Below are positions 5,954 through 13,585 of a stretch of DNA of 14,255 nucleotides, piece after piece (the stretch's first letter is position 1; each line of letters starts with the position of its first letter). Source of the DNA: Candidatus Sodaliphilus fimicaballi (GTDB lineage: Bacteria; Bacteroidota; Bacteroidia; Bacteroidales; Muribaculaceae); NCBI GenBank assembly GCA_018065165.1, contig JAGHTV010000446.1, positions 1 through 14,255 on the forward strand, read 5' to 3'. The notes under the pieces are model-generated. The model searched no databases and was not told the DNA's origin. It worked only from the letters and a program-made list of their open reading frames with translations. A program made the translations under genes and the position numbers.

Positions 5954-5961
5954 TAAATTTG
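5954..5961 (+). promoter_or_regulatory. Promoter -7 element of surE
   Basis: TAAATTTG followed by C matches the -7 consensus, placing the start near 5968 and a leader of about 120 nt. The -33 element is weak. The rest of the nagB-surE gap (5784-5953) holds only an AT-rich 8-bp hairpin at 5823-5841 of unclear meaning. Confidence 0.5.
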
Positions 5962-5967
5962 CAGTGT

Positions 5968-6049
5968 AAAAGCACCACAAAGTGCTTTTGACAGCATACA
6001 GGGTGTGTTCACAAGTTGTGAATGCACGTTGTTACGTGCCCTAGATGCT
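5968..6049 (+). promoter_or_regulatory. Structured 5' leader of surE, possible three-way junction
   Basis: The predicted leader starts with a perfect 8-bp hairpin (5968-5975/5982-5989). Downstream, AGCAT (5993-5997) pairs with ATGCT (6045-6049) and AGGG (6000-6003) with CCCT (6039-6042), enclosing two adjacent hairpins: TTCACAA/TTGTGAA (6008-6014/6016-6022) and CACG/CGTG (6025-6028/6035-6038). This forms a compact junction of about 57 nt ending 40 nt before the surE ATG. It could be a cis-regulatory RNA. It does not match a riboswitch class I recognise, and the folding was done by eye. Confidence 0.35.
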
Positions 6050-6089
6050 ACGATATATGATTGTTGAATTTTAATTTAACTACATTACT

Positions 6090-6863
6090 ATGGAAGAAAA
6101 TAAACGTCCATTAATTCTCGTGAGCAACGATGACGGCGCCGAGTGGCCCGGTATCAGAGCCCTCACGCGCATAGCACGCACCATGGGTGACGTGGTGGTT
6201 GTTGCGCCCACACAGCACCAGAGTGGCAAGTCAAGCGCCATCACCATCATCAATCCATTGCGTTCAACACTTGTCGAGAAACACCACGACCTTATTAAAT
6301 ATGCCGTTCATGGCACTCCCGTTGACTGCGTTAAGATTGCGATGAACGCATTGCTCGACGGTCGCAAGCCCGACCTTATTCTCTCAGGCATCAACCATGG
6401 TCCCAACATGGGCCTGAGCACTACATATAGCGGAACAGTGGGTGTGGTACTCGAGGGTGCCATCCATCACATTCCCAGCGTGGCCTTCTCAATCGACGAC
6501 AACAATCCCAAGGGTAGCCTGCTTTATTGTCTGCCCTATGTTGAGAAGATGATCAAGCAAGTGCTCGAGAAAGGTCTGCCCGACGGCGTATGCCTCAATG
6601 TCAACTTCCCCAAGGGAGCAATCAAGGGCATCAAGGCTACAACCACAGCCATGGGTTACTGGACAGCCGAGTATGACCACCGCGTTGATCCTGCCGGCCG
6701 CGACTACTACTGGCTGCAAGGCGAGTATGTGAGCGAAGACCCCAACGACGACACAACCGACCACTACTGGCTGCAGCGCGGCTATGCAACTGCCACACCA
6801 TGCCATGTAGACATGACCGAGCACAAGGCCCTTGCCCATGTTGCCAATCTGGTAGACTTCTAA
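6090..6863 (+). CDS. surE: 5'/3'-nucleotidase SurE
   Basis: SurE is a metal-dependent phosphatase that removes phosphate from nucleoside monophosphates (and can act on polyphosphate in some species), linked to stationary-phase survival. The 257-residue length is normal. Metal ligands are visible: D14 and D15 in LVSNDDG, S45 in the HQSGKSSA loop, and N102 in [11 protein letters not shown]. Further family signatures are HGTPVDCV (74-81) and [12 protein letters not shown] (113-124). The usual aromatic residue after NDDG is Ala here ([10 protein letters not shown]), a mild variation. The start ATG follows an A/T-rich leader without a Shine-Dalgarno. gltX begins 43 bases after its stop on the same strand, so the two may be cotranscribed. 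Confidence 0.95.
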   Translation: MEENKRPLILVSNDDGAEWPGIRALTRIARTMGDVVVVAPTQHQSGKSSAITIINPLRSTLVEKHHDLIKYAVHGTPVDCVKIAMNALLDGRKPDLILSGINHGPNMGLSTTYSGTVGVVLEGAIHHIPSVAFSIDDNNPKGSLLYCLPYVEKMIKQVLEKGLPDGVCLNVNFPKGAIKGIKATTTAMGYWTAEYDHRVDPAGRDYYWLQGEYVSEDPNDDTTDHYWLQRGYATATPCHVDMTEHKALAHVANLVDF

Positions 6864-6906
6864 ACGAGCCACCATCATAACGATAACAAAAAAACTACTA
6901 TACGAT

Positions 6907-8442
6907 ATGGAAAGAAAAGTAAGAGTGCGTTTTGCACCATCACCCACAGGTCCACTCCACATAGGTGGTGTGCGCACAGCATTATACAACTACCTCTTTG
7001 CCCGCCAGAACGGCGGTACAATGATACTGCGCATCGAGGATACCGACTCAACACGCTTTGTTCCCGGTGCCGAGGCCTACATCAACGAGGCCCTGCAATG
7101 GCTGGGTATAGGCATTGACGAGGGCGTGCGCGAGGGTGGCCAGTATGGTCCCTACAAGCAGAGCGAGCGTCGCGACATCTACCGCCACTACGTTAAGCAA
7201 CTGCTCGACGCTGGCAAGGCTTACTACGCATTTGACACCCCCGAGGAGCTCGATGCTAAGCGTGCCGAGGTACAAAACTTCCAATACGACGCATCGACCC
7301 GCCTGGGCATGCGCAACTCACTGAGCCTTCCTGCTGAGGAGGTTAAGGCTCTCATCGACGGCGGTCACAAGTATGTGGTTCGCATCAAGATTGAGCCTAA
7401 CCGCGAGGTGCTGGTCAACGACCTCATTCGTGGCGAGGTACGCATCAACTCAAGCGTGCTCGACGACAAGGTGCTCTACAAGAGTGCCGACGACCTTCCC
7501 ACCTACCACCTGGCCAACATCGTTGACGACCACCTGATGGAGGTAAGTCATGTGATTCGCGGCGAGGAGTGGCTGCCCAGCGCACCGCTGCATGTACTGC
7601 TGTACGAGGCATTTGGCTGGACCGACACTATGCCCCAGTGGGTACACCTGCCCCTGCTGCTCAAGCCCGACGGTAAGGGCAAGCTGAGCAAGCGCGACGG
7701 CGACCGCCTGGGCTTCCCCGTGTTCCCCCTCGAGTGGCACGACCCCAAGAGCGGCGAGACCTCAAGCGGATACCGCGAGGCTGGTTATCTCAACAAGGCA
7801 GTCATCAACTTCCTGGCTTTGCTGGGCTGGAACCCCGGTGACGACCGCGAGATGTTCAGCATGGACGAGCTCATCAAGGAGTTCTCATTTGAGCACTGCT
7901 CTAAGAAAGGTGCCAAGTTTGACTACGAGAAAGGCAAGTGGTTCAACCACGAGTACCTTGCTGCCATGCCCGACGACGAGTTGGCCGAGCTGTTCAAGCC
8001 CGTACTGGCCAGCAACGGCGTTGACGCAACTGCATTTGCCCCCGAGTATATCGCTAAGGCTGTAGGTCTGGTCAAGAACCGCTGCAACTTCGTCAAGGAC
8101 TTGTGGGCTAACTGTGCGTTCTTCTTCAAGGCTCCCGAGGCTTATGCCGAGAAGGACATCAAGAAGCGCTGGAAAGAGGGTACTGACAAGCTCATGAACG
8201 AACTCATCGCTGTGCTCGAGGGCATGGACGACTGGAGTGCCGAGGCTAGCGAGCCTGTAGTGCTCGACTGGATCAAGGCTCACGAGTATCACATGGGCAA
8301 TGTGATGAACGCCTTCCGCCTCACCGTTGTGGGCGAGTGCAAGGGTCCCCACATGTTCCTCATCACCGAGTTGCTGGGCAAGGACGAAACCATTGCCCGC
8401 ATCAAGCGTGGTATTGAAAACATCCACCCCGTTGAGGCTTAA
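6907..8442 (+). CDS. gltX: Glutamyl-tRNA synthetase
   Basis: This class I aminoacyl-tRNA synthetase charges tRNA-Glu with glutamate. The 511 residues include the HIGH-type signature [25 protein letters not shown] (begins at 9, HIGG at 18-21), the glutamate/ATP site [10 protein letters not shown] (41-50), and the KMSKS-type loop KLSKR (259-263). The C-terminal half is the anticodon-binding helical domain. The sequence looks full length and intact. An insert after the KLSKR motif ([20 protein letters not shown]) is, as far as I recall, normal for Bacteroidetes. The start ATG follows an A-rich leader. The next gene begins 3 bases after the stop, suggesting translational coupling. Confidence 0.97.
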   Translation: MERKVRVRFAPSPTGPLHIGGVRTALYNYLFARQNGGTMILRIEDTDSTRFVPGAEAYINEALQWLGIGIDEGVREGGQYGPYKQSERRDIYRHYVKQLLDAGKAYYAFDTPEELDAKRAEVQNFQYDASTRLGMRNSLSLPAEEVKALIDGGHKYVVRIKIEPNREVLVNDLIRGEVRINSSVLDDKVLYKSADDLPTYHLANIVDDHLMEVSHVIRGEEWLPSAPLHVLLYEAFGWTDTMPQWVHLPLLLKPDGKGKLSKRDGDRLGFPVFPLEWHDPKSGETSSGYREAGYLNKAVINFLALLGWNPGDDREMFSMDELIKEFSFEHCSKKGAKFDYEKGKWFNHEYLAAMPDDELAELFKPVLASNGVDATAFAPEYIAKAVGLVKNRCNFVKDLWANCAFFFKAPEAYAEKDIKKRWKEGTDKLMNELIAVLEGMDDWSAEASEPVVLDWIKAHEYHMGNVMNAFRLTVVGECKGPHMFLITELLGKDETIARIKRGIENIHPVEA

Positions 8443-8445
8443 CCC

Positions 8446-9492
8446 ATGCTTCGACGACTGGTAAGCATATTATCTCTCGTGTGTGCGGTGCTGCTGAGTG
8501 CCGCACACGCCCAGGAGGTAGCCTGGAGCGTGGACATGAACGCTACCGTCCAGAATCGTGAGGGCGGCGACGAGCAGTGCCCCGACCAGACCTTCCTCTT
8601 CACCCGCCTCACGCCACAAGTGGGACTGTCGCTCGACGGCGGCACACACAAGGTGATGGGCGGAGTGTCGTGGTATCAACCCATGACCAACGACTGCAAG
8701 GGTTACAAAGTAATTCCTGTGGTCTACTACAAGTATGAGAAAGGGCCATGGACGGCTTCACTGGGCATGCTGCCCCGCACCATGAAGGTGCCCACACTGC
8801 TGTGGAGCGACTCGCTCAACTTCGTCACACCCACGGTGCGTGGCGTGGATGTCGAGTACAAGACACAGCGTGGAGCATCTCGCTTCATGCTCGACTGGCG
8901 ACAGATGCAGAGCGACACCCGTCGCGAGGCATTCAATGTGCTCTACAACGCCCACTATAACATCGCTGGTCCGCTAGGTATTGATGCCTGGGTAGCCTAT
9001 AACCACCTGGCAAAGACCAAGACCAACAAGGAGGGTCAGTATGTCAACGACGACGTTACCCTGCTGCCCATGCTCACCCTTGACCTCACTCGCTATACCC
9101 CAGCCATGAAGGCATTGACAGTGAATGCTGGTGCTGCAGTGCAACTGCAACGTGCACGCGACGAGCATCGCTGGCACACCCCCTGCCGACTGATGGTAAG
9201 TGCCAATGCCCAATGGCGTTGGCTCGAGATTAACGAGGATTTCTCTATGGGCAAGGACGCATTCCCCCTATATGACCGTTACAGCAGCGAACTCAACCTG
9301 GGCGATCCCTACTATCGCCACAAACTGTACAGCCGCACCGATGTCAACGCCCACTTTGTCAGAAACGACTATGTAGACCTCTTTGCAGGACTCACATTTC
9401 ATGCTACCGACAAGATTACGGGTTTCTGGCAAACGGTATCGTGCCGCTTCTACTTTGACCACAACATGTGGAAACGCCATCACAACAAGTAA
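8446..9492 (+). CDS. Predicted outer-membrane beta-barrel protein, function unknown
   Basis: The 348-residue protein has a clear signal peptide (residues 1-22, MLRR then a hydrophobic core, cleavage likely after AHA). The mature part is rich in aromatic residues with alternating hydrophobic/polar strands (for example VIPVVYYKYEKGPWTASLGM, GVDVEYKTQRGASRFMLDW, IDAWVAYNHLAKTKT) and ends in strand-like WQTVSCRFYFDHNMWKRHHNK. This is what one expects of a 12-16 strand barrel, but I do not recognise the family. The last residues are basic, not the classic terminal aromatic, so the final strand may end before the tail. It starts 3 bases after the gltX stop and is followed by glycosyltransferases, so a role in surface glycan or lipid handling is possible but not shown. 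Confidence 0.75.
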   Translation: MLRRLVSILSLVCAVLLSAAHAQEVAWSVDMNATVQNREGGDEQCPDQTFLFTRLTPQVGLSLDGGTHKVMGGVSWYQPMTNDCKGYKVIPVVYYKYEKGPWTASLGMLPRTMKVPTLLWSDSLNFVTPTVRGVDVEYKTQRGASRFMLDWRQMQSDTRREAFNVLYNAHYNIAGPLGIDAWVAYNHLAKTKTNKEGQYVNDDVTLLPMLTLDLTRYTPAMKALTVNAGAAVQLQRARDEHRWHTPCRLMVSANAQWRWLEINEDFSMGKDAFPLYDRYSSELNLGDPYYRHKLYSRTDVNAHFVRNDYVDLFAGLTFHATDKITGFWQTVSCRFYFDHNMWKRHHNK

Positions 9493-9590
9493 ACACACAC
9501 ACATCACCCTGTAAAGCCCGGCAAACATATTGCCATCCATGAATGCAAATGACATCAAACTCAAATAGCAATAAAAAACAATCCACAACA

Positions 9591-10574
9591 ATGTCTGACA
9601 ATACAACTCACACATCGGCACCACTAGTCTCTGTCATCGTTCCTGTCTACATGGTAGAGAGGTACATCGTGCAGTGTGCCGAGAGTTTATTCCGTCAAGA
9701 CTATCCCAATGTAGAACTCATATTTGTTGACAACAACACCCCCGACCGCTCAATAGAGTTGCTCGAGGAACTGCTCAACGACAAGTATCCGCAATGCAAG
9801 GAATATACCCGCATAGTCAAACAGCAGAAACTGGGACTGGGATATGCTCGTGAAGCAGGACTGAGGGTGGCTGGTGGCGAGTACATCATACATGTGGACT
9901 CTGACGACTGGGTAGAGCCCAACTTCATCAGTGCAATGACGGCAAAGGCCATCGAGACCAACGCCGACATCGTCTATTGCAAATACTACAAGGAGTATGA
10001 CGGAGGCAAGCCTGCCAAGGTAAGCAAGGAACCCGACATGACCGGTTGCACCGATGCAGAGTTTGTCTATGCCATACACAACAGCATCTTGCAGGCTTAC
10101 AACTGGAACAAGCTGGAACGACGCTCGCTCTATGGCGATATTGACAAGTTCATCATTCCCATTACCAACATGAACGAGGATATCGTGTTCCAGAGTCAGA
10201 TAGCTTATGGAGCAAAGGTCATCGTACACCTTCCCGAGCCTCTATACCACTACCGCCGCCGTCGCAAGGGAGCCATCACCAAGACCTCGTGGCGTGGCAG
10301 ACGCATGAACTCGGCACAGGGAATGCTCTACTTCTACCGCCAGTTGCCCAAACGCGATAGCGTGCTTGAGTATTGTGAACAAGATGTGGTGATGCGCATG
10401 GCGTGGTATGCACTGAGCACCTTCCACTTCTCGTTCCTGCACAACAACCCCGATGTGATGAAATATCTGCTAGAGATGCAATATGTCAAAGGGCGTCGCG
10501 TGCCCATCTCCAAGCAACGCATCATGAAGGGTTATTGCACAATTTACAAGTGGCTACACCCGCAAGCTAAATAA
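9591..10574 (+). CDS. Family 2 glycosyltransferase (GT-A fold)
   Basis: This inverting sugar transferase, 327 residues from this start, carries the GT2 core at its N-terminus: VSVIVPVYMVERYI (13-26), VDNNTPD (46-52), a GLGYAREAGLRVAGGEYI stretch, and the metal-binding HVDSDDWVEP (101-110). NEDIVF near 195 holds the candidate catalytic acidic pair. The tail is Arg/Lys-rich (YHYRRRRKGAITK), suggesting peripheral membrane contact. An ATG at 9543 adds 16 low-complexity residues (Asn, Ser, Thr); the inner ATG at 9591 puts the conserved domain at its usual distance, so I prefer it. The acyltransferase follows 21 bases downstream. Donor sugar and acceptor are unknown; LPS or another surface glycan is the likely target given the context. 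Confidence 0.88.
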   Translation: MSDNTTHTSAPLVSVIVPVYMVERYIVQCAESLFRQDYPNVELIFVDNNTPDRSIELLEELLNDKYPQCKEYTRIVKQQKLGLGYAREAGLRVAGGEYIIHVDSDDWVEPNFISAMTAKAIETNADIVYCKYYKEYDGGKPAKVSKEPDMTGCTDAEFVYAIHNSILQAYNWNKLERRSLYGDIDKFIIPITNMNEDIVFQSQIAYGAKVIVHLPEPLYHYRRRRKGAITKTSWRGRRMNSAQGMLYFYRQLPKRDSVLEYCEQDVVMRMAWYALSTFHFSFLHNNPDVMKYLLEMQYVKGRRVPISKQRIMKGYCTIYKWLHPQAK

Positions 10575-10595
10575 CAACTACAAAACGATTATAAG

Positions 10596-11474
10596 ATGTT
10601 TGTGATTTCGTTACTCTCTCGATTGCCGCTACGCGTGCTGTATGCGTTTGCCAGTGTTCTGGCATTCGTAGCACACAGGGTGTTGAAGTACCGCCTGCGT
10701 GTGGTGCGTGGCAACATTGACCTGTGCTTTCCACACCTCAGCGTCGAGGAGCGAGAGGAAATCATAGGCAACTACTACAAGCATCTTGCCGACATCATCG
10801 TTGAGGCGGTGTGGTTTGGCGGTTGCAATCGCGAGCGACTGGCCAAGCAGCAGATGGTCACTGCGCTCAACCCCGAGGTGGTCAAGAAACTGAGTGACAA
10901 TGGTCGCAGCATGGTAGTTTTGAGTAGCCATCATGGCAACTGGGAGTTGTCGGGCGGCATCGGAATATATTGCTCGGCACGCGGAGAATCGGCGTTCAAG
11001 GAGTATAACACGATTTATGTCTACAAGAAACTCACTAGCAAGGCATGGAACGAGTTTATGCACCGCAACCGCATAGCACCTCTCGACGCCCCCGAGCAGT
11101 TCCAGGGCTATATTGAAACCAACGAAGTATTGCGTCACGTAATAGCAAACCGCAACGAGCAGAAGTTTTACAACTTCATCACCGACCAGCGTCCTTACAG
11201 GACCGCTAAGGGTTCGGTACCCGTGACCTTCATGGGACAGCAATGCCAGTCGATGGCCGCGGCGGCCAACCTGGCCCTACACTATGGGTTCAACATCGTG
11301 TATCAACGCATGCGCTGGGTGAGCCGTGGGCACTACACCTACGAGTTCATCCCCATAGAGGTCAACGACTCAACTACGGCCCAAGACATAATGAATCGCT
11401 ACTATGAGCTGCTCTCCCAAGACATTATGAGTCAGCCCGAACAGTATTTGTGGAGTCACAAGCGATTTTCATAA
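10596..11474 (+). CDS. LpxL/HtrB-like lysophospholipid acyltransferase
   Basis: This 292-residue protein belongs to the family that adds secondary acyl chains to lipid A (LpxL/LpxM) or related lipids. It has an N-terminal hydrophobic anchor (about 3-27), the catalytic H-x4-E motif in SSHHGNWE (H112, E117), the TDQRPYRTAKGSVPVTFMG stretch (FMG-type acyl-chain loop), and the closing signature EQYLWSHKRF. It acts at the inner face of the cytoplasmic membrane. It lies 21 bases after a GT2 gene and 37 bases before the Stealth gene on the same strand, fitting a glycolipid assembly operon. Which acyl chain and position it modifies, or whether it makes an aminolipid instead, cannot be told from sequence. 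Confidence 0.9.
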   Translation: MFVISLLSRLPLRVLYAFASVLAFVAHRVLKYRLRVVRGNIDLCFPHLSVEEREEIIGNYYKHLADIIVEAVWFGGCNRERLAKQQMVTALNPEVVKKLSDNGRSMVVLSSHHGNWELSGGIGIYCSARGESAFKEYNTIYVYKKLTSKAWNEFMHRNRIAPLDAPEQFQGYIETNEVLRHVIANRNEQKFYNFITDQRPYRTAKGSVPVTFMGQQCQSMAAAANLALHYGFNIVYQRMRWVSRGHYTYEFIPIEVNDSTTAQDIMNRYYELLSQDIMSQPEQYLWSHKRFS

Positions 11475-11511
11475 AACCAAGTTACTAAAAACATTCAAGC
11501 ACTTACCCTTT

Positions 11512-12393
11512 ATGGACATAGTAATTACATATGTTGATGGCAGCGACCCCTTGTGGCAAGCCGACTATGCCCGCTGCATAGGCAAGCAGGCACTCACCAA
11601 GCGCTATCGCGACTGGGGCACCCTGCCCTACCTGTTTCGCGGCATTGAGCAGTGCATGCCATTCATAGACAATGTGTTTCTGGTTGTAGCCCGCGACAGC
11701 CAGGTGCCCAAGTGGATCAACCGCGACGCAGTCAAGGTGGTCCTGCACGAGGACTTCATCCCTGCCGAGTTCCTGCCCACATTCAGTGCATCGGCCATCG
11801 AGATGTTCCTACACCTGATTAAGGGGCTTGATGAACAATACATCTATTTCAACGACGACTTCTACCCACTGTGCGAGAGTTCGGCTACCGACTTCTTCCG
11901 CGACGGCAAGGCAGCTGCCCACATGGCACATCACCTGTGCACCTTTGGCAACCTGTTTCGCCGTTTTGTACGTGGTTCCGACCGCATGGCACGCCGTGCT
12001 GCAGGCGTGAGCAAGTCGCTTAGCTACCTGCGTCCGCAACACTCTTGCCAGCCCATGCTGCGCAGCGTGTGTGCCGAGCTATATGACAATCACAAGGACG
12101 AGATTCACGCCTCGGTAACCCCGTTGCGCGAGCCACACAATTACAACCAGTACCTGTATACCGACTATGCCTACTTTACAGGGCACACCTTCAAGCAGCG
12201 CATTTCCAACAGGCACCTGTCACTCTCAGTGGCAACACCCGACAGCATACACGACTCTATCAACGGTTCGCCCAAGAAGTTTGTATGCATCAACGATGTA
12301 CAGATGAGCGAGGACAAATACGAGCGACTGCACAAGGCCATGCACGACGCCTTCATGCAACGCTTCCCACACAAGTCACGCTTCGAGTTGTAA
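11512..12393 (+). CDS. Stealth-family sugar-1-phosphate transferase
   Basis: The 293-residue protein shows the conserved regions of the Stealth family, which transfers hexose-1-phosphate in making phosphodiester-linked capsular glycans and includes the eukaryotic GlcNAc-1-phosphotransferase alpha/beta subunit. CR1 is MDIVITYVDGSDPLW (1-15). CR2 spans about 36-118, with the IEQCMPFIDNVFLVVA, QVPKWIN and HEDFIP motifs, SASAIEMFLH, and YIYFNDDFY (110-118). CR3-like HSCQPMLRSV lies near 177-186, and CR4 FVCINDVQ near 257-264. Acidic pairs in FNDD and CINDV are expected to be catalytic or metal-binding. No signal peptide is seen, so it is likely cytosolic. Its neighbours (acyltransferase, two GT2 enzymes) suggest a surface glycan with a sugar-phosphate linkage. 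Confidence 0.9.
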   Translation: MDIVITYVDGSDPLWQADYARCIGKQALTKRYRDWGTLPYLFRGIEQCMPFIDNVFLVVARDSQVPKWINRDAVKVVLHEDFIPAEFLPTFSASAIEMFLHLIKGLDEQYIYFNDDFYPLCESSATDFFRDGKAAAHMAHHLCTFGNLFRRFVRGSDRMARRAAGVSKSLSYLRPQHSCQPMLRSVCAELYDNHKDEIHASVTPLREPHNYNQYLYTDYAYFTGHTFKQRISNRHLSLSVATPDSIHDSINGSPKKFVCINDVQMSEDKYERLHKAMHDAFMQRFPHKSRFEL

Positions 12394-12398
12394 CACCG

Positions 12399-12459
12399 CG
12401 TCATTGAAAGGGTGAGCACACAGTATTGCCCTCGTCATTGAAATGACGAGCACACTGCA
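12399..12459 (+). repeat. Two degenerate 27-bp direct repeats with a palindrome
   Basis: Copies at 12399-12425 and 12433-12459 (34-bp offset) match at 22 of 27 positions, sharing CGTCATTGAAA and GAGCACAC. The second copy has gained symmetry and forms a 9-bp inverted repeat, CTCGTCATT/AATGACGAG (12431-12450), with a 2-base spacer. The pair fills most of the gap between the Stealth and second GT2 genes. It could be a regulatory site, an mRNA processing hairpin or a short duplication. Confidence 0.55.
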
Positions 12460-12486
12460 GTTTAGTTATTGTTTTTCGTAAAAAAT

Positions 12487-13431
12487 ATGGTTTCCGTCAT
12501 CATCCCCATATACAACACCCAGTCCACGCTGGCCCGCTGCATCGACAGCGTGCTGGCCCAGACTATGCCAGCCAGCGAGATAATCCTCGTTGACGACGGT
12601 TCGCCCGACGGTGCCGGAGCCATTGCCGACGACTATGCTCGCCGCTACCCCCACATCAAGGTGGTACACAAGACCAATGCCGGACTAGCCGAGGCACGAC
12701 GCACTGGCATCAACACTGCCACACAGCCACTCATAATGCACCTCGACAGCGACGACACCCTGCCGCCCGACGCCATTGAGTTCCTATACAATAAACTCAC
12801 CACCCTCGACCTGGACATAGCCTATGGATGCTACATGCGCATCCCCGATGTGGGCAAGCCTCACCCCCTACACCATAGGCGCGAGGGAGTGATGACGGGC
12901 GAGGAGTTTGTCGAGCTCAACATGTCGCTAGGTTCTCACAACTCATCGTGCTGCAACCTGAGCCGACGCGAGCTGTGGACAGACATCGTTTTTCCACCTG
13001 TCACGCCACGCATGCCCAGCGAGGACATTCTCATCAACATCAACATGGGCTTCAACATCAGGCGTGCCGGACAGTGGAACCATCCCACCTACTGCTATCA
13101 CTACAACCCCAAGTCACTATCGATAGTGGGCAACCTGTGGACTCTTGACGGCTGCAAACGCTACTTCGCCTACCTGGAGCAAGTGCTCACCCAGCATGGC
13201 GTCATCGAGCAATACCGCCGCCACTTGCACATACTCAAAATCGACCGCCTGGCATTCTACATAGCCAGCCTCGACGGTGGCGACGAGTGGGTAAAGTCCA
13301 TCATAGGCAACCATTCACACACCCACCTGCCACTCAAGACTCGCGTGCTGCAACTGCTGCTGCACTGCCCCCGAGTGTGCCGTGCATGCGTGGTGCTCAA
13401 CCGTCGCATGAAACGCCTTTTTAGGCTGTAG
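12487..13431 (+). CDS. Family 2 glycosyltransferase (GT-A fold), second copy
   Basis: This 314-residue protein begins with the GT2 core: MVSVIIPIYNTQSTLARCIDS (1-21), VDDGSPDGAG (35-44), KTNAGLAEARRTGI (62-75), and the metal-binding HLDSDD (85-90). A conserved-looking PSEDI near 178 carries the expected acidic pair for catalysis. The last 40 residues are basic and hydrophobic (LPLKTRVLQLLLHCPRVCRACVVLNRRMKRLFRL), probably a membrane-associating tail. The ATG at 12487 is chosen over a TTG 18 bases upstream because it puts the first beta strand at residue 2, as is usual for the family. It is the last gene of the surface-glycan cluster. It is not a close copy of the GT2 at 9591, so it likely adds a different sugar. 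Confidence 0.9.
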   Translation: MVSVIIPIYNTQSTLARCIDSVLAQTMPASEIILVDDGSPDGAGAIADDYARRYPHIKVVHKTNAGLAEARRTGINTATQPLIMHLDSDDTLPPDAIEFLYNKLTTLDLDIAYGCYMRIPDVGKPHPLHHRREGVMTGEEFVELNMSLGSHNSSCCNLSRRELWTDIVFPPVTPRMPSEDILININMGFNIRRAGQWNHPTYCYHYNPKSLSIVGNLWTLDGCKRYFAYLEQVLTQHGVIEQYRRHLHILKIDRLAFYIASLDGGDEWVKSIIGNHSHTHLPLKTRVLQLLLHCPRVCRACVVLNRRMKRLFRL

Positions 13432-13485
13432 CCCCACGCTTTTGAGTAATTATTGTGCTTTTATGCAAAATTTATGTGTTTAAGG

Positions 13486-13516
13486 TTGTTAATTGGGTAA
13501 CTTTTTATTAACTTTG
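13486..13516 (+). promoter_or_regulatory. Promoter of the NagB-like gene
   Basis: TTG (13486-13488), 20 bases, then TAACTTTG (13509-13516): a good match to the Bacteroidetes consensus. Start near 13523 leaves a leader of about 60 nt before the ATG. Confidence 0.7.
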
Positions 13517-13585
13517 CTCACTGCACTTTTTATTTAGCAATGATTGCAGTACCATTAACATTGCTAGTTAGACTAATACTTCGTC

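Noticed and set aside
12469..12486. Upstream TTG start for the second GT2 glycosyltransferase
   Set aside because: The ATG at 12487 places the first GT2 strand at residue 2 and needs no rare start codon.
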